DNA from: Candidatus Thalassarchaeaceae archaeon
GTDB taxonomy: Archaea; Thermoplasmatota; Poseidoniia; Poseidoniales; Thalassarchaeaceae
Direction of reading: 5' to 3'
Length of the DNA stretch: 5,798 bases
Assembly: GCA_030747885.1 (NCBI GenBank)
Contig: JASLJW010000022.1
Span: forward strand, 1 to 5,798
A model generated the notes under the pieces. It was not told where the DNA came from. It made no database searches and saw only the letters and a program-made list of their open reading frames with translations. Shown here piece by piece: positions 1 through 5,717 of this stretch (positions are counted from its first letter, which is position 1; each line of letters starts with the position of its first letter). The translations under genes were made by a program, and so were the position numbers.

Positions 1-456
1 CATTCTACTGTTTATGTTTTAGTCCCAGTTCCCAACACACATGAAAGCATCATTTGGGATGAAATCAAGGACGATTATCGTGAATTAATACTTGATCAGA
101 TTGCTAATTTAGGCTATGATGATATTCGCAACCACATTGTCTCAGAGACAATGATGACTCCAGATGATTGGGGAGAATCAGATATCTACCGGGGAGCAGT
201 ATTCAATCTCGCTCATGGGCTAAATCAGATGCTTTGGCGCCGCCCCCAGAATCGATTTGATGAGTTTGATAATACCTACTTAGTGGGTGGAGGGACTCAC
301 CCTGGAAGTGGTTTACCAACCATTTTTGAGAGTGCTAGAATTAGTAGCAAATTGCTCTTGGCAGATTTAGGAATCCAACCAGATTGGAATGGAATTGATA
401 CTTGGTTTCCAGGTCAAAAGCATCCCCTCACCAATAAACGTAGTTCACCACTTTAG
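1..456 (+). CDS. crtI: Phytoene desaturase family protein (CrtI-like), C-terminal 151 residues, 5' end outside window
   Basis: The frame is open from the first base and stops at TAG 454-456; the start and the N-terminal FAD-binding (Rossmann) part lie off the left edge. The visible part matches the C-terminal third of CrtI-type carotene desaturases. It has an LVPVPN strand near residues 7-12, a TPDDW segment at about 50-54, GAVFNLAHGLNQMLWRRP at about 62-79, and the FAD-contacting YLVGGGTHPGSGLPTIFESA block at about 93-112. CrtI enzymes are FAD-dependent, membrane-associated oxidoreductases that introduce conjugated double bonds into phytoene. Sister enzymes (diapophytoene desaturases, carotenoid oxygenases, saturases) share this C-terminus, so the exact substrate cannot be read from it. 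The downstream gene follows after 11 bases and is probably co-transcribed. In a marine euryarchaeon the product could feed retinal for a rhodopsin or a membrane carotenoid; that is inference. The family call is firm, the exact reaction is not. Confidence 0.9.
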   Translation, partial: HSTVYVLVPVPNTHESIIWDEIKDDYRELILDQIANLGYDDIRNHIVSETMMTPDDWGESDIYRGAVFNLAHGLNQMLWRRPQNRFDEFDNTYLVGGGTHPGSGLPTIFESARISSKLLLADLGIQPDWNGIDTWFPGQKHPLTNKRSSPL

Positions 457-459
457 GAG
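456..459 (+). promoter_or_regulatory. Shine-Dalgarno GGAG for the ABA4-like gene
   Basis: GGAG lies 8 bases before the ATG at 468 and shares its first G with the TAG stop of the desaturase gene. This fixes the start of the small downstream gene and suggests translation coupled to the desaturase. Confidence 0.7.
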
Positions 460-467
460 ATTAGAAA

Positions 468-893
468 ATGGAACCAATCAATTTGGCAATGTTCATGTTA
501 GCCACAATTTGGATTGGCCCCTTCTGGATGTTGATGCTTATTCAACCTGAATCAGAAAGGACATCTGCGTGGATGGAAGGACCATGGTTTGTTCTGGGCC
601 CCCTAATTTCTTATCTTTTGACTGTAGCTTTGAATCCAAGTGGCTTGATTGACCTTTTTTCTGCAAACCCCATACAAATTGCAGATACTCTCGTGGTTTT
701 ACTAGGAACTGAGGAAGGTACTGTTTTGGCATGGACGCATATGATTGCCGGCGATATTATCGTAACTCGATGGATGTGGAAGAAGGCCTTGGAGAATGAA
801 TTGCCAATTCTTCAGACAAGATTGATTGTAATGATGGGAGTGATGTTGATGCCAGTTGGATTATTGCTTCATTTGCTGTTGAATAGAAAATAA
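468..893 (+). CDS. ABA4-like (DUF4281) integral membrane protein, 141 aa
   Basis: A small membrane protein with about four hydrophobic segments (residues roughly 4-25, 39-56, 85-104 and 117-137). Three stretches resemble plant ABA4 and its bacterial DUF4281 relatives as I remember them: WIGPFW at 15-20 followed by P27 and T32; the AWTHMIAGDIIVTRWMWK block at 88-105, with W89, H91, D96 and R101; and the ending MPVGLLLH at 128-135. In Arabidopsis, ABA4 is needed for neoxanthin formation from violaxanthin, and no clear catalytic domain has been assigned to it. Here the gene starts 11 bases after the CrtI-family stop with its GGAG at that stop, so a role in carotenoid modification or membrane handling is likely but inferred. 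It is not a CrtYc/CrtYd lycopene cyclase half: it is longer than those and I do not see the PxxE-type motif. The ATG start is supported by the GGAG. Confidence 0.78.
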   Translation: MEPINLAMFMLATIWIGPFWMLMLIQPESERTSAWMEGPWFVLGPLISYLLTVALNPSGLIDLFSANPIQIADTLVVLLGTEEGTVLAWTHMIAGDIIVTRWMWKKALENELPILQTRLIVMMGVMLMPVGLLLHLLLNRK

Positions 894-935
894 TAATTCT
901 CTTAAGTACACCTTCGTTGGATTGGTAAGGTTCCA

Positions 936-1988
936 ATGCGTATAGAGCATGAAATGAAACTAACTTTTGATGATGTATTAATCAGACCTAAGCGTAGTAC
1001 CTTAGTATCTAGATCTGATGTAACATTGGTTCGTGAATTCAAATTCAGGCATTCTGACAAGACTTGGAAAGGAGTTCCGATTGTTGCTGCAAACATGGAC
1101 ACAACAGGTGTCTTTGGAGTAGCCAAAGTCCTCCAGAATCATGGAATGTTGACTTGCCTTCAGAAGTTTTACTCGACGAGGCAGTGTTCAGATGCTTGGA
1201 AAGATGATGTCAATCCAGAATATGTAGCAGTAACATGCGGTTCTACAGAGGACAGTTTGGAGTTGTTAAAGAAGAAGATGTCCACAAGTGGAAAACTGTC
1301 TATGATTTGTGTTGATGTGGCTAATGGCTACAGAGAAGTATTTTTGGATTTCATTAAGGAAGTTAGAAGTAACTTTCCGAATTCAATTGTGATAGCAGGA
1401 AATGTGGCTACTAGAGAGATGACGGAGGCATTGATTTTGGCAGGTGCTGATATTGTGAAGGTTGGAATAGGACCAGGTTCAGTATGCACTACCAGAAAAG
1501 TGGCAGGTGTTGGCTATCCTCAGTTATCTGCAATTTCGGAGTGTGCGGATGCCGCCCACGGACTTGCAGGTCACGTAATGGCTGACGGCGGATGTTCATC
1601 TCCAGGAGATGTTGCTAAGGCATTTGCTGCCGGTGCAGATTTTGTGATGCTTGGAGGTATGTTAGCTGGGCATGATGAATCCGGAGGCGAGTTAGTTGAA
1701 GGTGACAATGGGAAGATGTACAAGTCATTCTATGGCATGTCTTCTGCAAAGGCTATGCAAGAGTATTACGGAGAAATTGCAAAACATCGTGCCCCTGAGG
1801 GCAAGGAAGTAAGAGTCCCTTACAGGGGTGGATTGGAAGAGACAGTCCAGTCAATATTGGGTGGAGTCAGATCTGCTTGCTCATATGTTGGAGCTAGGCG
1901 GATAAAGGATCTACCAAAGTGTACCACTTTCATCAGAGTTTCTCGTACTACAAATGAAGTATACCAACGATTCAATGTCGAAGAGTAG
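936..1988 (+). CDS. guaC: GMP reductase (NADPH: GMP to IMP), GuaC/GMPR type, 350 aa
   Basis: The protein aligns from its first residue with the E. coli GuaC/human GMPR type, which is about 345-348 aa. It opens MRIE and has the LIRPKRSTL box at 15-23 and AANMDT at 51-56. The IMPDH/GMPR signature loop GIGPGSVCTTR is at 177-187 with catalytic C184 and T186, followed by ADGG at 216-219, MLGGMLAGH at 238-246 and YGMSS at 266-270. The activating-Glu motif HRAPEGK at 284-290 places Glu288 where Glu289 acts in the known enzymes. There are no CBS domains, and the full-length match to GuaC rather than IMP dehydrogenase makes the reductase call firm. The enzyme deaminates GMP reductively to IMP with NADPH, recycling guanine nucleotides for adenine nucleotide synthesis. 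A weak AAGG (927-930) stands 5 bases before the ATG. It is the third gene in the plus-strand run, 42 bases after the ABA4-like gene. This enzyme type is mainly bacterial and eukaryotic, so transfer into the archaeon is plausible. Confidence 0.95.
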   Translation: MRIEHEMKLTFDDVLIRPKRSTLVSRSDVTLVREFKFRHSDKTWKGVPIVAANMDTTGVFGVAKVLQNHGMLTCLQKFYSTRQCSDAWKDDVNPEYVAVTCGSTEDSLELLKKKMSTSGKLSMICVDVANGYREVFLDFIKEVRSNFPNSIVIAGNVATREMTEALILAGADIVKVGIGPGSVCTTRKVAGVGYPQLSAISECADAAHGLAGHVMADGGCSSPGDVAKAFAAGADFVMLGGMLAGHDESGGELVEGDNGKMYKSFYGMSSAKAMQEYYGEIAKHRAPEGKEVRVPYRGGLEETVQSILGGVRSACSYVGARRIKDLPKCTTFIRVSRTTNEVYQRFNVEE

Positions 1989-2010
1989 AAATTTTGAAAA
2001 TGAATTCTGT

Positions 2011-2382
2011 TCAGAGCAGAGGTAGTTCTCCAACGAGAGCATCAACCGCTCTTTTAGGACCTAATATTCCAACTACAGTTAATGTCCCTGGTGGAATTTC
2101 AGTATGTCCAGCATCCTTCACTAAATATGTCACTAAGCCAGCATCTTTTGCATCTTCAAATAATCGTTTCAAAGCGTTCTCATCTGGAATTTTAAGGGAG
2201 ATTTTTCTTGCCCCTTCCTCCCTCCATCGAGTGAGTAAACTCAACTCCGATTTTCGTGCTTTGAGTACGACTTCTACTGCTGCATGACCAGTTTGTGCCA
2301 CCAATTTTCCTGAACTTAACTTCAAATCGGATCTTACAACCAAAACCATAGTTGAACTGGGGTCATTCGATTCTAGACTCAT
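2011..2382 (-). CDS. pth2: Peptidyl-tRNA hydrolase, archaeal/eukaryotic type (Pth2), 123 aa
   Basis: Pth2 cleaves the ester bond of peptidyl-tRNAs that drop off the ribosome, releasing tRNA for reuse. It is the standard archaeal enzyme and unrelated to bacterial Pth. The conserved core runs MVLVVRSDL (12-20), GKLVAQTGHA (25-34, with the conserved Lys26 and His33), RWREEG (52-57) and DAGHTEIPPGTLTVVGI (90-106), ending GELPLL where relatives have GHLKLL. One extra residue seems present in the usual IGP turn (ILGP, 106-109). Three in-frame starts exist: GTG 2391, ATG 2382 and ATG 2349. I chose ATG 2382 because GGAG (2394-2391) lies exactly 8 bases upstream; the GTG overlaps that GGAG and cannot use it, and ATG 2349 has no such site although it matches the usual family N-terminus. 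The chosen start overlaps the S-component gene by 20 bases, implying translational coupling. Confidence 0.93.
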   Translation of the reverse strand: MSLESNDPSSTMVLVVRSDLKLSSGKLVAQTGHAAVEVVLKARKSELSLLTRWREEGARKISLKIPDENALKRLFEDAKDAGLVTYLVKDAGHTEIPPGTLTVVGILGPKRAVDALVGELPLL

Positions 2383-3025
2383 TGACGACACTCCTGATTT
2401 TCAGACCAGTCGAGGACAAAGAGCGAGATAGTAAACCGTACATCGATGGACCAAGGGTTACAGCAATCATGACATTTCCTGCAGCGTGAAGGAGATCGAA
2501 AGGTAATCCAGTGATTAGGTAAGCGATGAAAACATTTGGTGTAGGATCGGCAATCAAAACAGATAGTGAGACCAAGAAGTCGAAGATAAAAGCAGAGATA
2601 ATTCCTGCAAACACCAATCGACTCAAATTTATTTTTTCATTGATGATTAATTGGTTTGCAACGATTGATCCTACAACTGCTATTATGCCCCATGCTCCTG
2701 CTTGGAACAGGGTCCAAACACCAGTTCCTATGACCATATTGGAGAATACAGCGACAAGGAAAGCAATTCCAATTCCACGACGTGCTCCGTAGGTGGCTCC
2801 GACAAGCAAGATTCCTATGGTAACTGGTTGTACATTGGGAATGGGATCGAATAGAACTCTTCCAATAGACAATGTGCCTGCAATACCAATTGCGCAGATT
2901 ATTGTTTTAGGGATTTGAGACCTACTTCCTCCAGAAAAAATTGCAAAAAGAGCAAAAATTATGAGAAAAATCTCCGAAATTAGCACTGCCTCAGCAGGCA
3001 CATTGAGTGCATGGAGACCGAGCAT
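2363..3025 (-). CDS. ECF transporter S component (substrate-binding membrane subunit), 220 aa
   Basis: A very hydrophobic protein with about six membrane segments (roughly 13-31, 40-58, 66-81, 85-103, 104-125 and 137-158) and a further hydrophobic stretch at 167-200. Between helices it carries RVLFDPIPNVQP (56-67) and GTGVWTLFQAGAWG (100-113). These resemble the 'R...P.vqP' and 'G.GpWt.wQm.aWG' blocks of one branch of energy-coupling-factor S components (ECF_trnsprt, PF12822, by memory). S components bind a vitamin or its precursor in the membrane and work with EcfT and two EcfA ATPases, none of which is in this window. Members of this branch are often linked to cobalamin or have unknown substrate; the neighbouring DUF4430 lipoprotein favours a corrinoid, as inference. 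The ATG at 3025 is supported by GAGG (3036-3033) 7 bases upstream. The stop falls inside pth2. Confidence 0.75.
   Translation of the reverse strand: MLGLHALNVPAEAVLISEIFLIIFALFAIFSGGSRSQIPKTIICAIGIAGTLSIGRVLFDPIPNVQPVTIGILLVGATYGARRGIGIAFLVAVFSNMVIGTGVWTLFQAGAWGIIAVVGSIVANQLIINEKINLSRLVFAGIISAFIFDFLVSLSVLIADPTPNVFIAYLITGLPFDLLHAAGNVMIAVTLGPSMYGLLSRSLSSTGLKIRSVVNESRIE
2391..2394 (-). promoter_or_regulatory. Shine-Dalgarno GGAG deciding the pth2 start
   Basis: On the minus strand GGAG lies within the end of the S-component coding region and is followed by 8 bases and then ATG at 2382. The in-frame GTG at 2391 begins with the last G of this motif, so the motif argues for the ATG. Confidence 0.65.
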
Positions 3026-3032
3026 ATCTTTG

Positions 3033-3036
3033 CCTC
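3033..3036 (-). promoter_or_regulatory. Shine-Dalgarno GAGG for the ECF S-component gene
   Basis: Minus-strand GAGG stands 7 bases before the ATG at 3025 and supports this as the start of the membrane protein. Confidence 0.6.
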
Positions 3037-3045
3037 AAACGTGAG

Positions 3046-3058
3046 CGGCCTTAAGCCG
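3046..3058 (-). other. Short inverted repeat between lipoprotein and S-component genes
   Basis: A 4-bp CGGC/GCCG stem with a 5-base loop lies in the 59-base gap, about 10 bases upstream of the GAGG ribosome site. It is too small for a riboswitch. It could tune ribosome access or be chance. Confidence 0.25.
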
Positions 3059-3084
3059 TTGCGATTGAACATAGAAGATTTTAG

Positions 3085-3543
3085 TCAATACTCTGCAGAA
3101 GAAGCCAATATCCAAGCAAGGTTAGAATCACCTGTAATTTCAAGGTCCCCTGCTCCAACCATTGATGCAGTTCCATTCTCTTCTAGTGACCAATATGTGT
3201 CTGAATCTCCTGCAACACCGTCGATGGTGTGAATGTAAGGGCCAAAGGTGTAAAAGGTAACATCCATGGTAAAATTCTCTCGGATTTGTAGGGCTTCCAT
3301 TACACGATAGGCAGTAGTTCCAGATGAGATTAAAACTGGTTCAAAGGTGATGGAACCATTGGTTAAACGTTCTTCGAGATTTGCTGTTTCATTCCCCCGA
3401 TTTGCAAAATCGATTGTTACAACTACACTTATTTCCCCAATCTCATTTTCTTCTAATGGAGTCGGTTCTGCTACACATCCCGAGAATGAAGCAGTTACAA
3501 TGAGAAGAATTCCAAAAGAGAGAGCAATAGGATGCTTGTCCAT
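3085..3543 (-). CDS. Small lipoprotein with DUF4430/transcobalamin-C-like domain, 152 aa
   Basis: From the ATG at 3543 the protein begins with a short Lys/His n-region, a hydrophobic stretch (5-21) and FSGC, whose Cys23 is a likely lipid anchor; Phe at -3 is atypical for a lipobox. An acidic linker follows. The C-terminal part shows the DUF4430 pattern: SGTTAYRVMEAL (74-85), GPYIHTIDGV (101-110), YW (117-118), NG (123-124), GA (130-131) and GD...W (138-144). In transcobalamin and intrinsic factor the equivalent beta domain contacts cobalamin, and DUF4430 lipoproteins often accompany ECF S components; one follows here 59 bases downstream. I infer an extracytoplasmic, membrane-anchored capture protein for a corrinoid-like ligand. 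In-frame ATGs also exist at 3642 and 3561; the first would overlap gatE and both put a polar tail before the signal peptide, so 3543 is preferred. No Shine-Dalgarno precedes it. Confidence 0.78.
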   Translation of the reverse strand: MDKHPIALSFGILLIVTASFSGCVAEPTPLEENEIGEISVVVTIDFANRGNETANLEERLTNGSITFEPVLISSGTTAYRVMEALQIRENFTMDVTFYTFGPYIHTIDGVAGDSDTYWSLEENGTASMVGAGDLEITGDSNLAWILASSAEY

Positions 3544-3567
3544 GGAATTTGAATGCAACATGCATGG

Positions 3568-3576
3568 TTTATCAAA
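3568..3576 (-). promoter_or_regulatory. Candidate archaeal TATA element for the lipoprotein gene
   Basis: Minus-strand TTTGATAAA is centred about 29 bases upstream of the ATG at 3543, in the 46-base gap after gatE. Archaeal TATA boxes sit about 26-30 bases before the transcription start, so a transcript would begin at or very near the ATG. This fits the lack of a Shine-Dalgarno there and suggests a leaderless mRNA. It is position and base composition only; no clear BRE was identified. Confidence 0.4.
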
Positions 3577-3589
3577 TTTGATTTCGATA

Positions 3590-5695
3590 CTAGGATAACC
3601 GATCTCTGAGGATTGCGGATACTGCCTTCCCATCTGCACCATTTCCTAGACGTTCAAGAATTACACCCATTAGAGGTCCCATTGCCCCCATTCCTCGTTC
3701 TGCAATGAAATCAGCACGCTCTGCTAGGATTTCATCCACAATTGCTTCTATGCTAGAAGCATCTGCTGGTTTGAACCCATCTTCTTCTGCAGTTGTTGTG
3801 AACCAAGCCATCATTACATCTCGTTCTGTGGGCCAGACACCTTGTTTCAGAGCCTTTGATGAAAGTGGGATTAATCCTTCTCGAGTCATGTTTCCAATTT
3901 CTCTACAGTACAAGCCGATACAGAGGAGTGAATATGGAACATCACTTGGTTCCATTTTTGCATTTTCTGCTACTTCATTTACAGTTCTGTCTAGAAGTAA
4001 ACTGGTCCATGCCTTTGCCGAAACTCCTTCCGGCAGAGGCGAACCATCATTGAAAGGATCGTGAACGAGATCATCCAATTCCCCACCTAGTAAAGCTTCA
4101 ATCTGGTTTTCTGATAGCCCTAGAGGTTGAAGTTTAGCAAGACGTTCTTCAGCACTAGGGGGCATATTAGACAAGACACGTTCCCAATCTTTGTCTTGTA
4201 TCAATCGGACTGGAACATCTGTTTCAGGGTACATTCTTGCAGAGCCTGGAAGAGGCCTCATTGGAGAAGTCGTACCATCTTCAGGAGCACCTTTTCGAAT
4301 GATTACATTCCGCACTTCTTTTGGTATTCTGTGGTAGGCTAATCGAACTCGATCTATTACTGATTCCAAAGCTAACATTGCTTGCCATTCAGGTGCAGCG
4401 CATAGCACAAAACCATCTTCCTCGTTTAATCCCATTTTTGAGCGCACTGCATCAACGATTCCTTGAGTAATTCCGTATGCAGGTAACTCATCGCTATGGA
4501 AAATACCTGCTACGCCAGCAAGTTTAGCCGCTCCAGCTAACTCTCTTCCCAACCTAGGAAGTTGAGATCCTTCATTATCGAGGGCCTTTATTCCAATACT
4601 ATTCGCTAGATCAGGTAATGAAACTCCGATGATTGATCCATCAGAAGAAATAGTTCGTTGAATCATTGACGAATCACAGGTTGCGAATTCATCGGTAACA
4701 TCTTGAGGTTCAAAAGGGAATTTCTTTTCTACAAACACCCGAACTTGTTCTTCGATTTCATTATCATCATCTTCTCTGTTGGGTGGTAGTTTAGGAAGAT
4801 TATCAGCCGCTCTGAGTTCGTTGGCTAATCTGTAGAAATGAATCTGTCTAGCCATTTCGAGGCGGATGATTCGAGGCACCCAATCTAGATCTTGAGTACC
4901 TTTGATTTCTACTCGATCACCACATGCAATTGAGACATTGAGGTCTTGCCGAATTGTCCCCAACCCCCGTCGTACAGAACGAGTTGATCTTAACAGATTT
5001 CCTAAAGTTCGCGCAGTTTCCATTGCATGATCAGGGTCAATGATATCTGGTGCCGTAGCAATTTCTACTAGAGGTATTCCAAGTCTGTCTAGGATGTATA
5101 CGACTTGTTCACCTTGATCAGTGGAACGAGATTCTAATTTTCTTGCTGAATCTTCTTCAAGGAGTAGCACGTCAATTCCAACATCCCCCCCCTTCGTACT
5201 TACTTTTCCAGAGGTACCAATAAGTGTAGTTCGTTGGAATCCAGATGTGTTGGAACCATCCACTACTTGTTTTCGCATAGTTTGTAGGATATCGACAGGA
5301 TGCATTTCTAGCAAGGTTGAGATTGTCATGGCAATGTCCAATGCATCATCATCTAGTCCAGAAGGAGGGGCGTCATCCAATTCAATCAACCCAGAATTTG
5401 GACATTGAATATATACAAAGGAACGTTTTCTTCTTTGTTCAAATCTAGCTGCAACATCTATGGAACCTGATTCACCAGAAGTCGCACTCAATCTTCGTTC
5501 AACTCTATTCCAATTGGATGGAATGGATTCAATTCCCATCTCGAAGAGAATACTAGGTTGCCTTGAGTGAAGTTTTCCTGAATTCAATTGTTGATGGATT
5601 TCGAGTCCACACATGAAGCCTAGAGTCTTAGGATCGAGGGAGTTTGCATCATCCACGAATCCGATTGGCTCGGCTCCCATGGCATTGCGAAGCAT
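3590..5695 (-). CDS. gatE: Glu-tRNA(Gln) amidotransferase subunit E, 701 aa
   Basis: GatE binds misacylated Glu-tRNA(Gln), activates the glutamate with ATP and, with ammonia from the asparaginase-like partner GatD, makes Gln-tRNA(Gln). The GatB/E cradle is shown by GLEIHQQL (30-37), TMRKQVVDGSNTSGFQRT (139-156), LDRLGIPLVEI (201-211) and GLGTIRQDLNVSI (243-255). A GAD insert, the GatE hallmark absent from GatB, includes GIFHSDELPAYGIT (396-409). RPLPGSARMYPETDVP (479-494) follows, and the C-terminal YqeY-like tail ends with ERGMGAMGPLMG (666-677) and ADGK (687-690). Family members are usually about 620-640 aa; the excess includes about 20 residues before the usual N-terminus and an acidic stretch near 305-317. 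The Cys pair commonly seen after the first motif is replaced (KLHSRQPS, 41-48). The start is uncertain: ATG 5695 has no Shine-Dalgarno, and ATG 5680 is possible. GatD is not in the window. Confidence 0.95.
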   Translation of the reverse strand: MLRNAMGAEPIGFVDDANSLDPKTLGFMCGLEIHQQLNSGKLHSRQPSILFEMGIESIPSNWNRVERRLSATSGESGSIDVAARFEQRRKRSFVYIQCPNSGLIELDDAPPSGLDDDALDIAMTISTLLEMHPVDILQTMRKQVVDGSNTSGFQRTTLIGTSGKVSTKGGDVGIDVLLLEEDSARKLESRSTDQGEQVVYILDRLGIPLVEIATAPDIIDPDHAMETARTLGNLLRSTRSVRRGLGTIRQDLNVSIACGDRVEIKGTQDLDWVPRIIRLEMARQIHFYRLANELRAADNLPKLPPNREDDDNEIEEQVRVFVEKKFPFEPQDVTDEFATCDSSMIQRTISSDGSIIGVSLPDLANSIGIKALDNEGSQLPRLGRELAGAAKLAGVAGIFHSDELPAYGITQGIVDAVRSKMGLNEEDGFVLCAAPEWQAMLALESVIDRVRLAYHRIPKEVRNVIIRKGAPEDGTTSPMRPLPGSARMYPETDVPVRLIQDKDWERVLSNMPPSAEERLAKLQPLGLSENQIEALLGGELDDLVHDPFNDGSPLPEGVSAKAWTSLLLDRTVNEVAENAKMEPSDVPYSLLCIGLYCREIGNMTREGLIPLSSKALKQGVWPTERDVMMAWFTTTAEEDGFKPADASSIEAIVDEILAERADFIAERGMGAMGPLMGVILERLGNGADGKAVSAILRDRLS

Positions 5696-5717
5696 AGGAG
5701 GGATATGAGCGCACGCT

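Noticed and set aside
468..893. Lycopene cyclase half (CrtYc/CrtYd) as an alternative for the small membrane protein after crtI
   Set aside because: The characteristic cyclase motifs are not visible, while the W..H....D....R block and the PxG...H ending fit ABA4-like proteins.
936..1988. IMP dehydrogenase as the identity of this gene
   Set aside because: There is no CBS domain insertion, and the N-terminus, length and HRAPEGK motif follow GMP reductase.
1989..2010. Possible bidirectional terminator between the guaC and pth2 stops (TTTTGAAAA near-palindrome)
   Set aside because: Only four consecutive T on each strand and no real stem; the 22-base gap is too short and weak to support a terminator call.
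1994..2287. Plus-strand open frame opposite pth2
   Set aside because: Its low-complexity, Ser-rich translation matches nothing, and the opposite strand carries a complete Pth2 with all family motifs.
2931..2975. A-rich tract resembling a repeat or promoter region
   Set aside because: It encodes the first, Phe/Ile-rich membrane helix of the S component on the minus strand; base composition follows the hydrophobic coding need.
3026..3084. Cobalamin riboswitch ahead of the transporter gene
   Set aside because: Only 59 bases are available and no B12-box-like sequence is visible; a cobalamin riboswitch needs far more.
3705..4064. Plus-strand open frames opposite the gatE 3' half, and others at 4127-4342 and 5121-5408
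   Set aside because: They lie entirely within the strongly conserved gatE coding region and their translations resemble no protein family.
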